Shown here piece by piece: positions 21,101 through 31,284 of a stretch of 64,000 nucleotides of DNA. The notes beneath the pieces are model-generated. The model was not told the origin of the DNA. It saw nothing but the letters and a program-made list of their open reading frames with translations, and made no database searches. The position numbers and the translations under genes are program-made. Positions within the stretch are counted from its first letter, which is position 1. Each line of letters opens with the position of its first letter. The stretch covers positions 32,501 to 96,500 of the forward strand of contig CAUYUJ010020674.1 in assembly GCA_963575745.1 (NCBI GenBank), written 5' to 3'. The stretch comes from Prorocentrum cordatum. Lineage: Eukaryota; Sar; Dinophyceae; Prorocentrales; Prorocentraceae.

Positions 21101-24100
21101 GAGGGTGCTCTCGACTGGCGCGAGAGGTCAAGAACCGACGGCGAGTCCGCATGGCACTGCTCGCTGGCGCGGTGGAAGAGGCGGCCGGCCGCCCTGTCCC
21201 GGTCGATCTTGTCCTGCCGGAAGATCTGCTTGGCTGACTTCGCATTGGGCACGCGGGCGCGCTGCTCCTCGGCTGCAGGCTGAGGCGGGAGAGGCACGCC
21301 CTCGGCGAGCTCCCGGGCCGCCTCCTCGGCGGACGCGACGGCCTCCGCGTTGATGTACTCCGCGGAGAAGTTACCCCACCCCGTTTGCCCTGTCGAAGTG
21401 TTGGTTCTAACTCGATTGCGCTTGTGGCGCCACTCGATATCAGCAACCTGCAGCCGGACTGCGACAGCGAACCACTGCAGCGTCAACTGCCAGCCAGGGC
21501 AGGTCAGCAGGTCTGCGCCGGAGACGCCACGTTCTAGGGATGCGTTTTTTTCTATCAAAGGCTAAATCAAGGGCGTGATTCATATCGACGGGGCCCCGAG
21601 GGCCCAGCCCGACAGCGAAACCACGACGCAAGAACAATACAATACAAAATCTGAGAAGGAGGGGAGGAGGAGGGAGAGGAGGGGGGGAGAGAGGAGGGAG
21701 GAGAGGAGGAGGGGAGAGGGGGAGGGAGGATGAGGAGAGAGGAGGGAGGAGGGGAGAGAGGAGGGAGGAGGGCAGGAGGAGGAGGAGGGGAGCGGGAGGG
21801 TAGAGAAGGGAGGAGGGGGTCGGATGAGGAGGAGGGAGGAAGGAGGACTGAAGGGGACAGTGAGGCTGAGGAATTTGGCAACCAAAAGAGCAGTCCTTTA
21901 AGCTTCTTGGCGAAGCCAGGCGGCACGCAGCACGGCTGGGCCTTGCCCCAGCGCTCGACGATATCCATCTTGTCATCCTCGGACACCCTGGCGTCGGCAA
22001 GAGATACCAATTGCCACGGGAACGACTTCAGCATCAAGACGAACCGCCTGTAGATCGATGCGCTGACCAGGAGCACGAGGCGCCGCAGCAATCTCACCTC
22101 GCTCGCTCGAGTCGCCAACCACTGCTGGAAGTCCGTGCACTGGGAAGGCCGCCACAACATAATGAGCCTGCGAGGCTCCCCGGACAGCATCGACGAGAGG
22201 TACTGCATGGCGGCGCCAACAACCGAATAGGGACCACAAGTAAGATCCATGAGCGGCCGTTTGCACATCGTGTCGACGTCGCGAGCCCTGCGCATCAACC
22301 ACGAGGTCATGGCCGACATCGGCTCCAACACCAGCGCCGCGCTGACGATGAGGCCGTGCGTTGCAGGCTGCTCCAAGAAGGCGCGGCCCTTGGCGTACCG
22401 GGACCCCGTGACAGCGGCAAACATCAGATCGTGCGCCAACCCTTGATCCATGTCGGCGTCGACCGTCGTGCCAGATTCTAACTGCAGCCGCGCGAATGCT
22501 TGCGGCCACACCTTGTGGACGGCGAAGCCTATGACTACCTACCAGACCACCCCAACCCAACCCGAAGACCCGAATTTCGGGTTGGGGGGGGTAAGGGTTC
22601 CACATGTGGTTGTTCGATGTTTCCCAAAACCCCCCCCACTGGAAATCGAGGTTTAATCTGAGCCTTCGGGTTGGGTTGGGGTGGTCTGGTGGGTGGTGAG
22701 CCTAACACCAGGACGTCCAGCGCCTGCGCAAGCTTGCCCCACTTGTTCGCAGCTGGCGGCCTCACTGGAGCGGCGAACACGGTGGCGCGGAGCGCCGCGC
22801 ACAGCCGCTTGACCGTGGCAGCGCGGGAGACGCAGCAGGAATCCCCGCCGCACACATGGTAGATGCGGTCGTGCCACCTGGGACTCCCCTCTCTCTCGCT
22901 GGCCCCGCAGGTTCCCCAACCCTTTCTCGAGTCTATCCTGGCGAGTTTGTTCGAGCTGCGCCCAGCCGCGGCGACGAGAATCACGGGCGCGGGGGGCCGA
23001 CGAGAGGACGCGCAGGAGCAGGCAGGAGGTGGGGCAGGAGAGGAGAGGATCAAGGGGTGAAGAAAGGGAATCGGGGGACGTGGTAAGAACGAGGAGGGGA
23101 ACGTGCTGCGGGATGAGAGGGTTGGCGTTCCCCCTCCCCCGCGCCGCCATGGCCCGTTGGCCACCGCGAGGAGCTCCAACAGGCCGCCGATGTGCTTCCG
23201 GAGCCCGGCGTGCCTGAGGGTAGCGCGCGCAGCGCTGTCGCTAGAAATAGCGAGCGGGGGAGGAGAAGGGGGTGAGAACAAGTTAGGTGCGCTCGCGTCA
23301 TATCTGACGCCCAACCTCTCCCTCCCATCCCTTACCATGGCGCTGATTTTCTCTATCCGCGGACGTGTGAGAGGAGGGGGCGGGCCAGGGCCCCGCCCCA
23401 CCCCCTGCCCCTCCCAGGGCCCAGGGGAAGAGAGGTGAGGGGCGGGGGAGGGTAGAGAGGATGAGAGGGAGGGGAGGGGGCCCCGAGGGATGAGAAAGGG
23501 GGCGCAAGGTCATCGGAAGAGGTGGAGGAGCCGCAGGAGCGCAAGTGCGCGGAGAGGAAGGGACGGGGTGGGCGGGAGGGGCATCGTCGGCATCGTGGTC
23601 CCAGGGCGCCTGATGGTGCCCAGCCGCGACGGGTCGGCGACGAACGCGGCCACGTCGATGTCGGCGTTGTCGACCTCCGATCCGGCATCCTCCTCATCCT
23701 CGTCACGGGCTTGTCGCCGCCGCCGCCGCTCCATCTTCGGCTGCATCAAGCACCTCTGGAAGTTCTTGTAGTGCACCGCGGCAAAGTGGATGACCTGGGG
23801 AGGGCCCCGCACCCCTCCCACCAGGTCATCAACGTCGCCGTCGTCCACTCCCCCCCCCCGAGCCCCCGAAAAGGGGTGGGAAGGGGGGGAAGAGGTGGAC
23901 CAGGATGCGGCGGGGAGGCGCCCGAGGGGAAGGTGAGGAGCAAGGCGGGGCGCGAGGGGTCAGGAGGAGGAGGAGGTGGAGGAGGAGGGCGAGATGGGGC
24001 GGCGGCGGAGGAGGCGGCGTTCGCCTCATCATCCTCAGTCCCCCGCCCATCCACGGCCGCTGAAAATGACATCGCCCTCCCCATCCTGCTCCAACAATCC

Positions 24101-25558
24101 CCCCGTTGGTCTCCCCCCATGGGCCTCGCGAGCGTACTCCATCGAGCCCGGGGTCGGGGCGTGGGCGATGACGAGGCGGTCCGAGGCCAGGATGGCGGGG
24201 ACCCCCTTCACCATCTTTGTGAAGTAGCTGGTCTTGACGAACAGGAGACCTAGAGGAGGAGGAGGAGGAGGAGGAGGAGGCAGAGAGGAGAGGGACATTT
24301 ATCTTGTGTGTTTTAAGCTTAAGTCAGGAAACGACGACGGCGACGACAGTGACCTATACTGTACAGCCGAGACAGAAGCTGCCCGGCAACCACCGCCAGC
24401 AGCACGACCTCGATGAGTCGGGGGCGGAAAAGAGGGGGGTGACGACTAGGGGGGGTGGATATCATGGCGGGGGCCATGATATTTGCCCAGATCTCAGGGC
24501 GCCTCTTCTTGTTTCATTACGTCCCTGGCCCCCCCGATGGGCAGCGCACATGCCGCCCGTCATGATTTGCACCCCCCCCTCTTGGACACCCCCCTCTTGG
24601 CCGCTCCCGAATGAGCTGCGTGCCGTGCAGGCGGCACACGAACCTGCAGTCAAGCACTCCAGATTGGCGCGATGAAGCCACCATGTGGGCCCACAGCCTA
24701 TCGTTGGCCAAAGACGACTGTGTGCTTCACGACCGTGGTGCCGTGCTCGTCGCTGTGCCAGCCGATGTAAATGGTCAGGCGGGCAACCAACACGTGCCAC
24801 GTCGCGCACTCGTCCGACGTGGTGTCCCCTTGCTTCACTGGTACTGTGATCCGCTCTCCCGTCTCATCGAATGCCAGGCGCGATATGCAGAATGATGGTC
24901 GGCGCGCCCGAGCAGCCACTACAATCGCACCAAGCGCCTTGTTCTGGTAGTACATGTAGGCGGCCGCCATCACTTGGCGCATGCACCTGACCCATGGGAC
25001 GCTGATGTCGTGAACTGCAGCAACGGTCGCCGGGTGAGCGCCCCAGCTGTAAGCCACGTCCAAGATAGCACCATGAGAAAAGAGGCGGCTCGTGACTTCT
25101 GGCTTACCTGTGGCGCCGCCGACACGACGTACCATCAATCGCAGGGGGCCATGGCGGCGCGACAAGAAGCTGCGATGAATGGTCATCCGCAGGGCCCACT
25201 TCTTCACTCGCGTCTTCAAGACGCGATCCACTGCGAGCACCTCCTCCAACCTCATGCGCTGCAGTCTGACAGCGCGCTTGCGGCACTTGGCATAGCGCAT
25301 GCAGTATCCTAGTGCACGCCTGTCGCTGAGAGTGCCGTGCCGCCCCCTCCCACAGCGTCTGCTCGGCAACGGACGCTCCACAATTGCATCAGGCGGGGCC
25401 ACCGCTTGGTCAGCTGGTGCGTCGGGGGGCGATGCTGGGACCACCTGGAGGGCTGCTGGTTCAGGCTCCGAGTCGCTGAATATGTCTCCAAGGTCGGGCG
25501 GCCCATCATCGGCCCGGTGGCTTGACGAGCCATCAGAGAAGATGTCGCACAAGCTCAT
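18118..25558 (-). CDS. gene A: large multi-exon dinoflagellate mobile-element-like protein with a split HMG-box-like segment
   Basis: Nine proposed exons: 25558-24709, 24249-24134, 23794-23610, 23240-23154, 22955-22702, 22534-21896, 21512-21151, 20806-19484 and 18813-18118. They total 4512 nt, an exact multiple of three, giving about 1503 aa with no internal stop. The N-terminus has two DIFSD motifs (5-9, 25-29). An acidic motif FDETGERI lies at 230-237, followed by WHVLVARLTIYIGWHSDEHG. Residues about 797-861 resemble an HMG box split by intron 7 (SAKQIFRQDKIDRDRAAG and EVSREWDNLSAADRGRFEA). The segment near residue 1000 contains YPKCCGPMC, then a Gly/Arg-rich stretch. The C-terminus, from about 1445, has CATHRRCECWLWG and ends LKTRHGMRPR, a Cys/His module. 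The introns start GC (seven) or GA (one) and end AG. I recognise the overall layout as one shared by many uncharacterised dinoflagellate proteins; that is recollection, not a search. Function is unknown; a DNA-binding or transposase-derived role is inference. Confidence 0.75.
22535..22701 (-). mobile_element. intron 5 of gene A: introner-like element with a perfect 27-bp inverted repeat
   Basis: A 167-bp intron that begins GC and ends AG. Within six to eleven bases of its two ends lie 22541-22567 and 22664-22690, which are exact reverse complements (starting ACCAGACCACCCCAACCCAA). The exon before the intron ends in TAG and the intron itself ends in TAG, consistent with a 3-bp target duplication that supplies the acceptor. 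The centre has two smaller palindromes, ACCCGAATTTCGGGT and CCACATGTGG. Removing exactly this segment joins DVLVL to V and IGFAVHKVWPQAF in frame. It is therefore both an intron and a MITE-like insertion. Confidence 0.8.
24250..24708 (-). other. intron 1 of gene A, containing a copy of element F2
   Basis: The intron begins GC (after GTCTTTG) and ends CTCTAG before GTCTCCTG. It is 459 bp and hosts an inverted F2 element at about 24434-24610, matching the pair at 1135-1690, with the palindrome ATATCATGGCGGGGGCCATG plus ATAT. It also holds a short GGA tract next to the acceptor (plus-strand view). Confidence 0.6.
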
Positions 25559-26074
25559 CGATTGCGCCAAAATGGCTGTGAAACGGGAATGGTGGGGGGG
25601 AGAAGGTGAGGAGGATGGACATGAAGGAGGCGGAGGAACGAGGCGGAATGATGGGAGAAGGAGGATACTTGGCCGAACGGGGCTATCCTGGACAAGAGTC
25701 GCAACCAGAATCTGGCCATACCAAGTTCCGTTGGCCGGGCAACCAAGCGCCACATGGCCTCTAAAGAGGGGTCTGTAAACTCTAAAGGAGTTAGCGTCTA
25801 ACCCCTGATGATGTGGGGGTCTGGACGCCCGAGTTATCCGGGGTAACTCGGGTCCGGGGTAACTCGGGTTTGGATTCCCGAAAAAGGAACCCGAGTTATC
25901 CCTGACCCGAGTTAACCCTGATGATTCGGGGCTCTGAATTCTCGTGTGACAGGAATGGAGCGCGGAGGGGGCGAGATCTGGGCAACTCCAGTGAAGGAGG
26001 GGAAGTCGTGTTCATATTGTGTTCATTGTTGAGGCGTCAACCATGGCGCGAGAGCGCACCTGGCTCGTGCGTAA
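25559..26074. other. region upstream of gene A, with dispersed repeat F7 copy 2
   Basis: The upstream side of gene A. No core promoter motif is recognisable. At 25824-25930 lies a copy of F7 (GAGTTATCCGGGGTAACTCG and its partner), bracketed by ACCCCTGATGATG-like sequence on both sides. Confidence 0.5.
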
Positions 26075-26312
26075 TGGGCCCTGGAAACGACAAGGCCGTT
26101 GTTTTACCGGGTCCGTTTTGCTGTTTTTTTGCCGGTTCCGAGGCCGCTTTTTTACCGGTTCCGTCGCCGTTCTTTTACGGGTTCCCGCTCTGGTTCCAAT
26201 CCTGGAGCCGTTTTTGTTGCCGTTTCCGGTCGCCGTTTTTTGCCGTTTCCACTTTCAAGGGAGACTTTTGCGGAAACGGTGAAAAAACGGCCCTGCCGTT
26301 TTCGGGGGCCCA
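26075..26312. mobile_element. inverted-repeat element F11 with internal degenerate repeats
   Basis: The ends TGGGCCCTGGAAACGACAAG and the complement of TGGGCCCCCGAAAACGGCAG form an imperfect inverted repeat of about 30 bp. The interior consists of degenerate units of GCCGTTTTTTGCCGGTTCC type. Only one copy is in this window. Not coding. Confidence 0.55.
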
Positions 26313-26509
26313 CTAGAGGCTCGTGCCCCCCCTCTCCTCGTCCGCCCTCCATCTCCCTCCCCCTCCCTCCCGCCGCCGTGCTCTCCCCGGCGCGCCCGCC
26401 GACTTCTCGACGGGCCCGCCTCCCCCCCCGTGTCTCGCCTGCCCCCCGCTCCTCCGGCTCCTCCTCGTCCCAGCCTCTCCGACCGCTTCTCTCCCGCCTC
26501 TCCCTTCGG

Positions 26510-26677
26510 CGGTGGACGAACCTCCCTTGAGCAAACCTCCCCTCAGTGAAAACAGCCTGGGACCGAAACCGACGGACATGGAGCCGCAAAAACGACGGCC
26601 GCGACGCCCCCTCGCGAAGCAAACACGGCCAGTTTCCTTACTCGACGTGTCGGGGTAGGAAGTCTGTCCACCCCCGA
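26510..26677. mobile_element. MITE-like element F8, copy 1 (diverged)
   Basis: About 168 bp ending GTCTGTCCACCCCCG, with an internal match to the other F8 copies (AGTGAAAAC, ACGACGGCCGCG and TCGACGTGTC). The left end has drifted (GCGGTGGACGAACC) and contains a small internal duplication. Confidence 0.6.
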
Positions 26678-27287
26678 TCCCTCCACGGTTCCTCGTGCCC
26701 TCTCCCCCTCAGGTGCTTCTACTACCCCCTGGAGCTCCGCACCCTTGTCCTCCCCGCGCCTCCGTCCTGCCCCCCCTCCTCCTCCCTCTTATTCCTCCGC
26801 CTGCGCCTCCCCGCCTTCTCTGTCCTTCTCCGACTTCTGACCTTCAATATCCTCATTATTTCTCCATCCTCCTCCTACTCCTCCTCCTCCTCCTGTTCAT
26901 TATCATCCTCCCTCCTCCCACCTCTCTCTCATCACTGTGTCATGTCCTCCCTCTCTCCCTCATCCTCCTCCTCGATCCATCCATCCGGTCCATCCCATCC
27001 ATCCTCCATCATCCCGTCTCCCTTCTCCTCCTCATCCTCCTCCTCCTCCTCCTCCTCCCTCTCATACCTCCCCCTTCCTTTCCATCCGCGAGGTGAAAGT
27101 GTCGGGCGTTGGGGGAGGAAGAAGCGGAGCGAGGAGGGAAGCGGAGACAGGAGAATGAGCAGCAGCAGACGGAGACGGCGAAGGATGAAGCGGCGGGAGA
27201 GGCCATGCGCCACGATTGGCAGGGAGACGTGCCGAGACAGAGCAGGAATTGGACGAAGGGGGGAACAGGTAGCCACGGAAGTACTCT
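26678..27287. repeat. TCC/TCA-rich spacer without a gene
   Basis: Mostly pyrimidine-rich triplet sequence between two F8 copies, with purine-rich sequence after 27100. No protein-like frame was seen. Confidence 0.6.
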
Positions 27288-27457
27288 CGGGGATGGACAG
27301 ACCCCCCTTTCGTAAAAAGTGGCTCAGTGAAAACGACCTGAGGCCCAAACCTGGCGGGCGCAGGCCTGGAAAATGACGGCCGCGGCGACCTCTCGAGAAC
27401 CGAAAACGGACAATCCACCAATCGACGTGTCACGGTAGGGGTTTCTGTCCACCCCCG
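27288..27457. mobile_element. MITE-like element F8, copy 2
   Basis: Bounded by CGGGGATGGACAGACC and the complement of CGGGGGTGGACAGA. The interior matches the copy at 29202-29370 almost throughout, including ACCTGGCGGGCGCA and CTCTCGAGAA. About 170 bp, non-coding. Confidence 0.75.
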
Positions 27458-27846
27458 ATACTCATTTTTGGACGCCCGGCACGGAAAGAACGGGTACAAT
27501 GCCCCACAACAAATGTTGTCCCAAACCATCAGCGGCCGCTGTTGGGCAGGCGGCCCTCTGTCTCAAATCGACACAGGCCGCGGCGGCGTGGACAGCGAGT
27601 CCTGTTCAAATGAACAGGAACTGCTGTTGGGCATTGTACCCATTCTTTCAGTACTCCAGATTTCGTAATAAAAGGGAGGGGGTCGCAAACCTCCCAGACG
27701 AGAAGTTCTAGACCCCCCAGACTATCCATCCAAGGGGGGCGCCTTGCTCACACCCCCCCCGGACCCTCCAAGACAGCTCAACTTAGACCCCCCCCCGAAT
27801 GTGAACCCCCCCACTTTGTCATGGAATCCGGAGTGCCCATGCTCGC

Positions 27847-27966
27847 CATCGCTCGGACGTCCATTCCCTATGTGTTTTTCGGCTTCGTGCGTGGCTTGTT
27901 CGCCAAATGATCCAGGATGCTCCTCGATGGTCCTCGCCGAGAAAAAAAACACACGTCCGAGCGATG
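27847..27966. mobile_element. MITE-like element F3, copy 2
   Basis: Bounded by CATCGCTCGGACGT and its complement. The internal GATGGTCCTCGCCGAG is shared with the other F3 copies. Confidence 0.75.
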
Positions 27967-27969
27967 CCC

Positions 27970-28150
27970 GGCATGTCGGGCGTCCAAACCACTGGGGGGC
28001 GGGCGAGGGGAGGCGGCAGGAGCGCAGAGAGCATGGAGAAGAGGTGAGGAGGAGGAGGAGGAGGAGGAGGAGGAGGAGGAGGAGGACGGGGAGGAGGAGG
28101 AGGAGGAGGAGTACCCATGTCGGGCGCCCAAACCACTGGGGGGCGGGGGA
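27970..28150. repeat. duplicated GTCGGGCG unit flanking a (GGA)n tract
   Basis: GCATGTCGGGCGTCCAAACC and CATGTCGGGCGCCCAAACC, each followed by ACTGGGGGGCGGG, stand on the two sides of a GGA tract (about 28045-28115). This looks like one unit duplicated around the tract. Not coding. Confidence 0.55.
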
Positions 28151-28239
28151 GGCCGGGCCGCCCAGGCTCCCCGCGCCCTGCCCCCCGCCTTCTTCCCGTG
28201 CCCCCCCGCCCTCGGTGGCCCGCGGCGCCTCCTCCCGCG

Positions 28240-28419
28240 TACAGTCGGGGCCTTGACCTAAGGAACCCTAAATAAGGAACGAGGCCCCTTTTTTCCACAA
28301 GTTCAACTTCGATTTCTTATCGGAAACAGAAGGAAAACCTGAGGCAAGCTGTGAAACACTTAAGGAACGCGGAGCCCCTCCCCAACCAAAAGGGTTCCTT
28401 CTTCAGGGCCCCGACTGTA
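28240..28419. mobile_element. MITE-like element F4, copy 1, TA target duplication
   Basis: Ends CAGTCGGGGC and its complement are flanked by TA on both sides. The interior (CCTAAATAAGGAACGAGGCC and AAAAGGGTTCCTTCTTCAG) is shared with copies at 41045-41224 and 60309-60496. TA flanks are typical of Tc1/mariner-type elements. No transposase is present. Confidence 0.8.
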
Positions 28420-28493
28420 TGCCTGGCCACCGCTCGGGGGGACGCCCGTCTTCCCTGCGTGCTCTCTGTTGCTCGGTGCCGTGCGCGGTTCTT

Positions 28494-28664
28494 TGGGAGG
28501 GGCCCTGGGACACACACACACAAATACACACACACATGAATACACACAAATAAAAGGATTCCCCAGATTTCCGGTGTTTTTCTCCTCCCACCCACTTCCC
28601 AAATTCCCCTATAGTTTCGGAGGAATCGACAATTCATTGTGTCTGTGTGTTTTTCCCCTCCTGA
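28494..28664. mobile_element. dispersed element F5, copy 1
   Basis: Begins GGGGCCCTGGGACACACA, ends TGTGTCTGTGTGTTTTTCCC plus CTCCTGA, and carries a central stretch with TTCCCAAATTCCC. Four further copies follow (30924, 39890, 40367, 61196). The two ends are imperfect inverted repeats rich in CACA/TGTG. A truncated F3 piece abuts it at 28665-28735. Confidence 0.7.
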
Positions 28665-28735
28665 TCTTTTTTCGCCAAAGGATGAAGGATGCTCCTCGAT
28701 GGTCCTCGCCGAGAGAAACGTGCACACGCCCTCGG

Positions 28736-29201
28736 GGATCTTCGGATCAAAACTGCAGTGCTGAAACAAACAAAAACCCGCCGCGCAGCTCTTCGCAGAC
28801 CCGGGTCCGCTAACATGCGCGGCCGCCCCGCGGCCACGGGCGGCGCGCTGACCCGGGCCAGCCAGAGGCCGCCCTGGCTGCCCCCCGCAGGATCCTGCAG
28901 GCTCCGGTGCCCTGGCCGACCCCCGCTTGCACTGACCCCCGTCTCTTAGGCCCCGACGTCCTCCTCCTCCTCGTCCTCCTCCCCCCCCCCAGGATCGGAC
29001 CGCCACAGATCATCCGATAGATTTGTGGATGCCACGACAATGGACACCCCAACAACCCGATCATCGAACTGAACCTGTGTTTAAAATTACGGAAGACGGC
29101 CCCGAAGATGTTTTAAACATGTGTTTAACATGGCTGATCAGTTTTGACACATGTTTCTGACACCTGGAAATGATTTGGCAACATGCTTCCTCTCCATTTA
29201 T
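28736..29201. other. intergenic spacer, nothing recognised
   Basis: GC-rich sequence to about 29000, then AT-richer sequence containing several ACATGTGTTT-like words (29107-29155). No gene or complete element was seen. Confidence 0.5.
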
Positions 29202-29370
29202 CGGGGATGGACAGACCTCCCTTTAGTAAAACGTGGTTTAGTGAAAACGACCTCGGGTCCAAACCTGGCGGGCGCAAGCCTTGAACATGACGGCCGCGGC
29301 GCCCTCTCGAGAAACGAAAACAGACAATTCACTAATCGACGTGTCAGGGTAGGAGGTCTGTCCACCCCCG
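29202..29370. mobile_element. MITE-like element F8, copy 3
   Basis: Ends CGGGGATGGACAGACCTCCC and GTCTGTCCACCCCCG. It is the best preserved of the three F8 copies together with 27288-27457. Confidence 0.75.
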
Positions 29371-29624
29371 AATCTATCGTCCTTCATAATGGTAGATCCG
29401 GCGGTGCTGGAGGATGCATCGGGCGCCGCGGCCGCGCGGCCGCTCCACAGCGCTGCGAGACTCTCCAAGGGCGCTCCGGAACGGCCCTGGCCCCGCCCAG
29501 CCTCGTACTCCTCCTCTTCCGCATTGGTCCACGTGAGGATCAACAACAAAAAACAATAACCTCCCATCTGGTCAAACAACTCTCACTCGGGCCCTCCTGG
29601 GCGCCGTCCTTCCCAGAGATCCAA

Positions 29625-29795
29625 CGTATTGAAAAAAACAAGACGGTGATTTTTCGGCCTCGAGAGGCCCTCGCCGAGCCCCGGGACCGTCAAAAAACGA
29701 CTCAGGATGAGAAACCGGTCCCGGGAAATGGGTCGAGACTCCTGGGGACCCCGTATGGAAAAAATCACGACGTCAGATCTCTGGGTTACTGGCTG
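29625..29795. repeat. dispersed repeat F9, copy 1
   Basis: Contains CAACGTATTGAAAA, TTTTCGGCCTCGAG, GTCGAGACTCCTGGGGACCC and CGTATGGA. An inverted relative stands at 34725-34860, and a 35-bp end piece at 39233-39268 (CAATACGTTGGATCTCTGGG). Each lies near the border of a tandem-array element or another repeat. Confidence 0.6.
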
Positions 29796-30430
29796 GCTCG
29801 TCGATCCGCGCCCAGCCGTGCACCAGGCAGAGCACACGCGCGGCCCGCGATTCTGCCCGCCGCGATCGGCCGCTAGGTCCGCCTGCCAGCATCGGAAAAT
29901 AATGGAAAAATATGCCCCCCCCCGCCAGCCGCGGGCCCCCTGAAGGGGAAAGTCGGGGGGGGGGGGGACCGGCTCGGGAGGAGCGCATCAACCTGGACTC
30001 GACGATACATCGCCGATAGATCCGCGAGACGCAATCCGGCTCCGCACCTCCCTGGACTGGGTGGGCCATCGGGCCCCCATCTTGGCGGCGCGCACGAGGG
30101 GGGGGGAGGGCTTCTCGAGAGGAGGCTACCTCTCGGAAGGCGCTGGCCCTGCATCTGCAGATGAGGCCCGCGCCTTCTGGGAAGCAGGGGTGCTTCTGAG
30201 AAGCCCTCCCCCCTCCCCCCCCTTTGGCGCGTGGCCGACTCTCGGCGATGATCGGGCCAGGCGAAAGGGGGGGATAGCAAAAGGGGGGTTTGAGAATCAG
30301 CTCCCGTAGCCGATTTTCCGGGCGCCTCCCGGCGCCGGAGGCGGCCATGCATCGAGAGATGGTCCCCTCGGTGGGGCCGAAACCAGCTGCATGCAGCAGA
30401 TTTCGTACCACCCCCTGTCCCAAGCCACTC
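29796..30430. other. intergenic spacer, no gene
   Basis: GC-rich unique-looking sequence. The stretch 30230-30420 (GGGGGGATAGCAA to TTTCGTACC) has an echo at about 40735-40880, so part of it is a dispersed repeat of unknown extent. Open frames overlap on both strands and look random. Confidence 0.5.
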
Positions 30431-30433
30431 GTA

Positions 30434-30716
30434 TCCTCCTCCTCCTCCTCCTCCTCCTGCCTCCTCCCTCCCTCCTCTCCTCCTCCTCCTCCTCCTCCTC
30501 CTCCTCCTCCTCCTCCTCCTCCTCCTCCTCCCTCCTCCTCCTCCTCCTCCTCCTCCTCCTCCTCCTCCTCCTCCTCCTCCTCCTCCTCCTCCTCCCTCCT
30601 CCTCCTCCTCCTCCTCCTCCTCCTCTCCTCCTCCTCCTCCTCTCCTCCTCCTCCTCCTCCCTCCTCCTCCCCCTCTGCCTCCTCCTCCCCCTCTGCCTCC
30701 TCCTCCCTATCCCCCC
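30434..30716. repeat. long (TCC)n tract
   Basis: About 280 bp of CTC/TCC triplets, broken by single-base slips that change frame. Poly-Ser, poly-Pro, poly-Leu and poly-Glu frames of 200-400 codons start or end here and are artefacts. Confidence 0.9.
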
Positions 30717-30923
30717 CTCTCGTCCGGCCCGAGAGGGGTGGGCGCCTCGGGGTCGCTGCCTCCCCTCTCCGAGCCTCTCCCCGCGCCCCCCGCTCTCCGC
30801 GAGGGGGGCGCCTCCCGCGCGACCACCGCGCGAGGGGCCCAGCCAAAAAAGCTCGAGCAACGGGCGGGGCGCGGGGCGGGGAGCGCAGCTGCGATCCCTC
30901 CGTCCTCCTCCGCCGTCCATCCC

Positions 30924-31093
30924 TGAGGGGGGCCCTGGGACACACGCAAATACATGCGCACAAGTCGCAGGATCCCCGATATTTTCAATATTTTGTTCTG
31001 GGCTTCTGTCTTCCCCCCCACTTCCCAAAGTTTCTCCCATCTTTTCCTGGGAGCTGACGATTAATTGTGTCTGTGTGTTTTTTTCCCTCCTGA
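30924..31093. mobile_element. dispersed element F5, copy 2
   Basis: Starts TGAGGGGGGCCCTGGGACAC and ends TTTTTTCCCTCCTGA, with the same interior as the copy at 28494-28664. Confidence 0.7.
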
Positions 31094-31284
31094 TTCCCGC
31101 CGTCGCAGTCCTCTACGTTGCGCGGACATGATCAACTTGGTACGTCCCAGTCCTCCTCCATGCCCTGTCCTTCTCCATCTAACTCCTCCCTGTCGCACCC
31201 CCGAAGCTGGTCGAAAGAGCGGGCCGGGCGTTTCGCCTGAGACTTCCGCGCCATTTAAGGCCCTGAAGCTTATAGACCAGCTAC

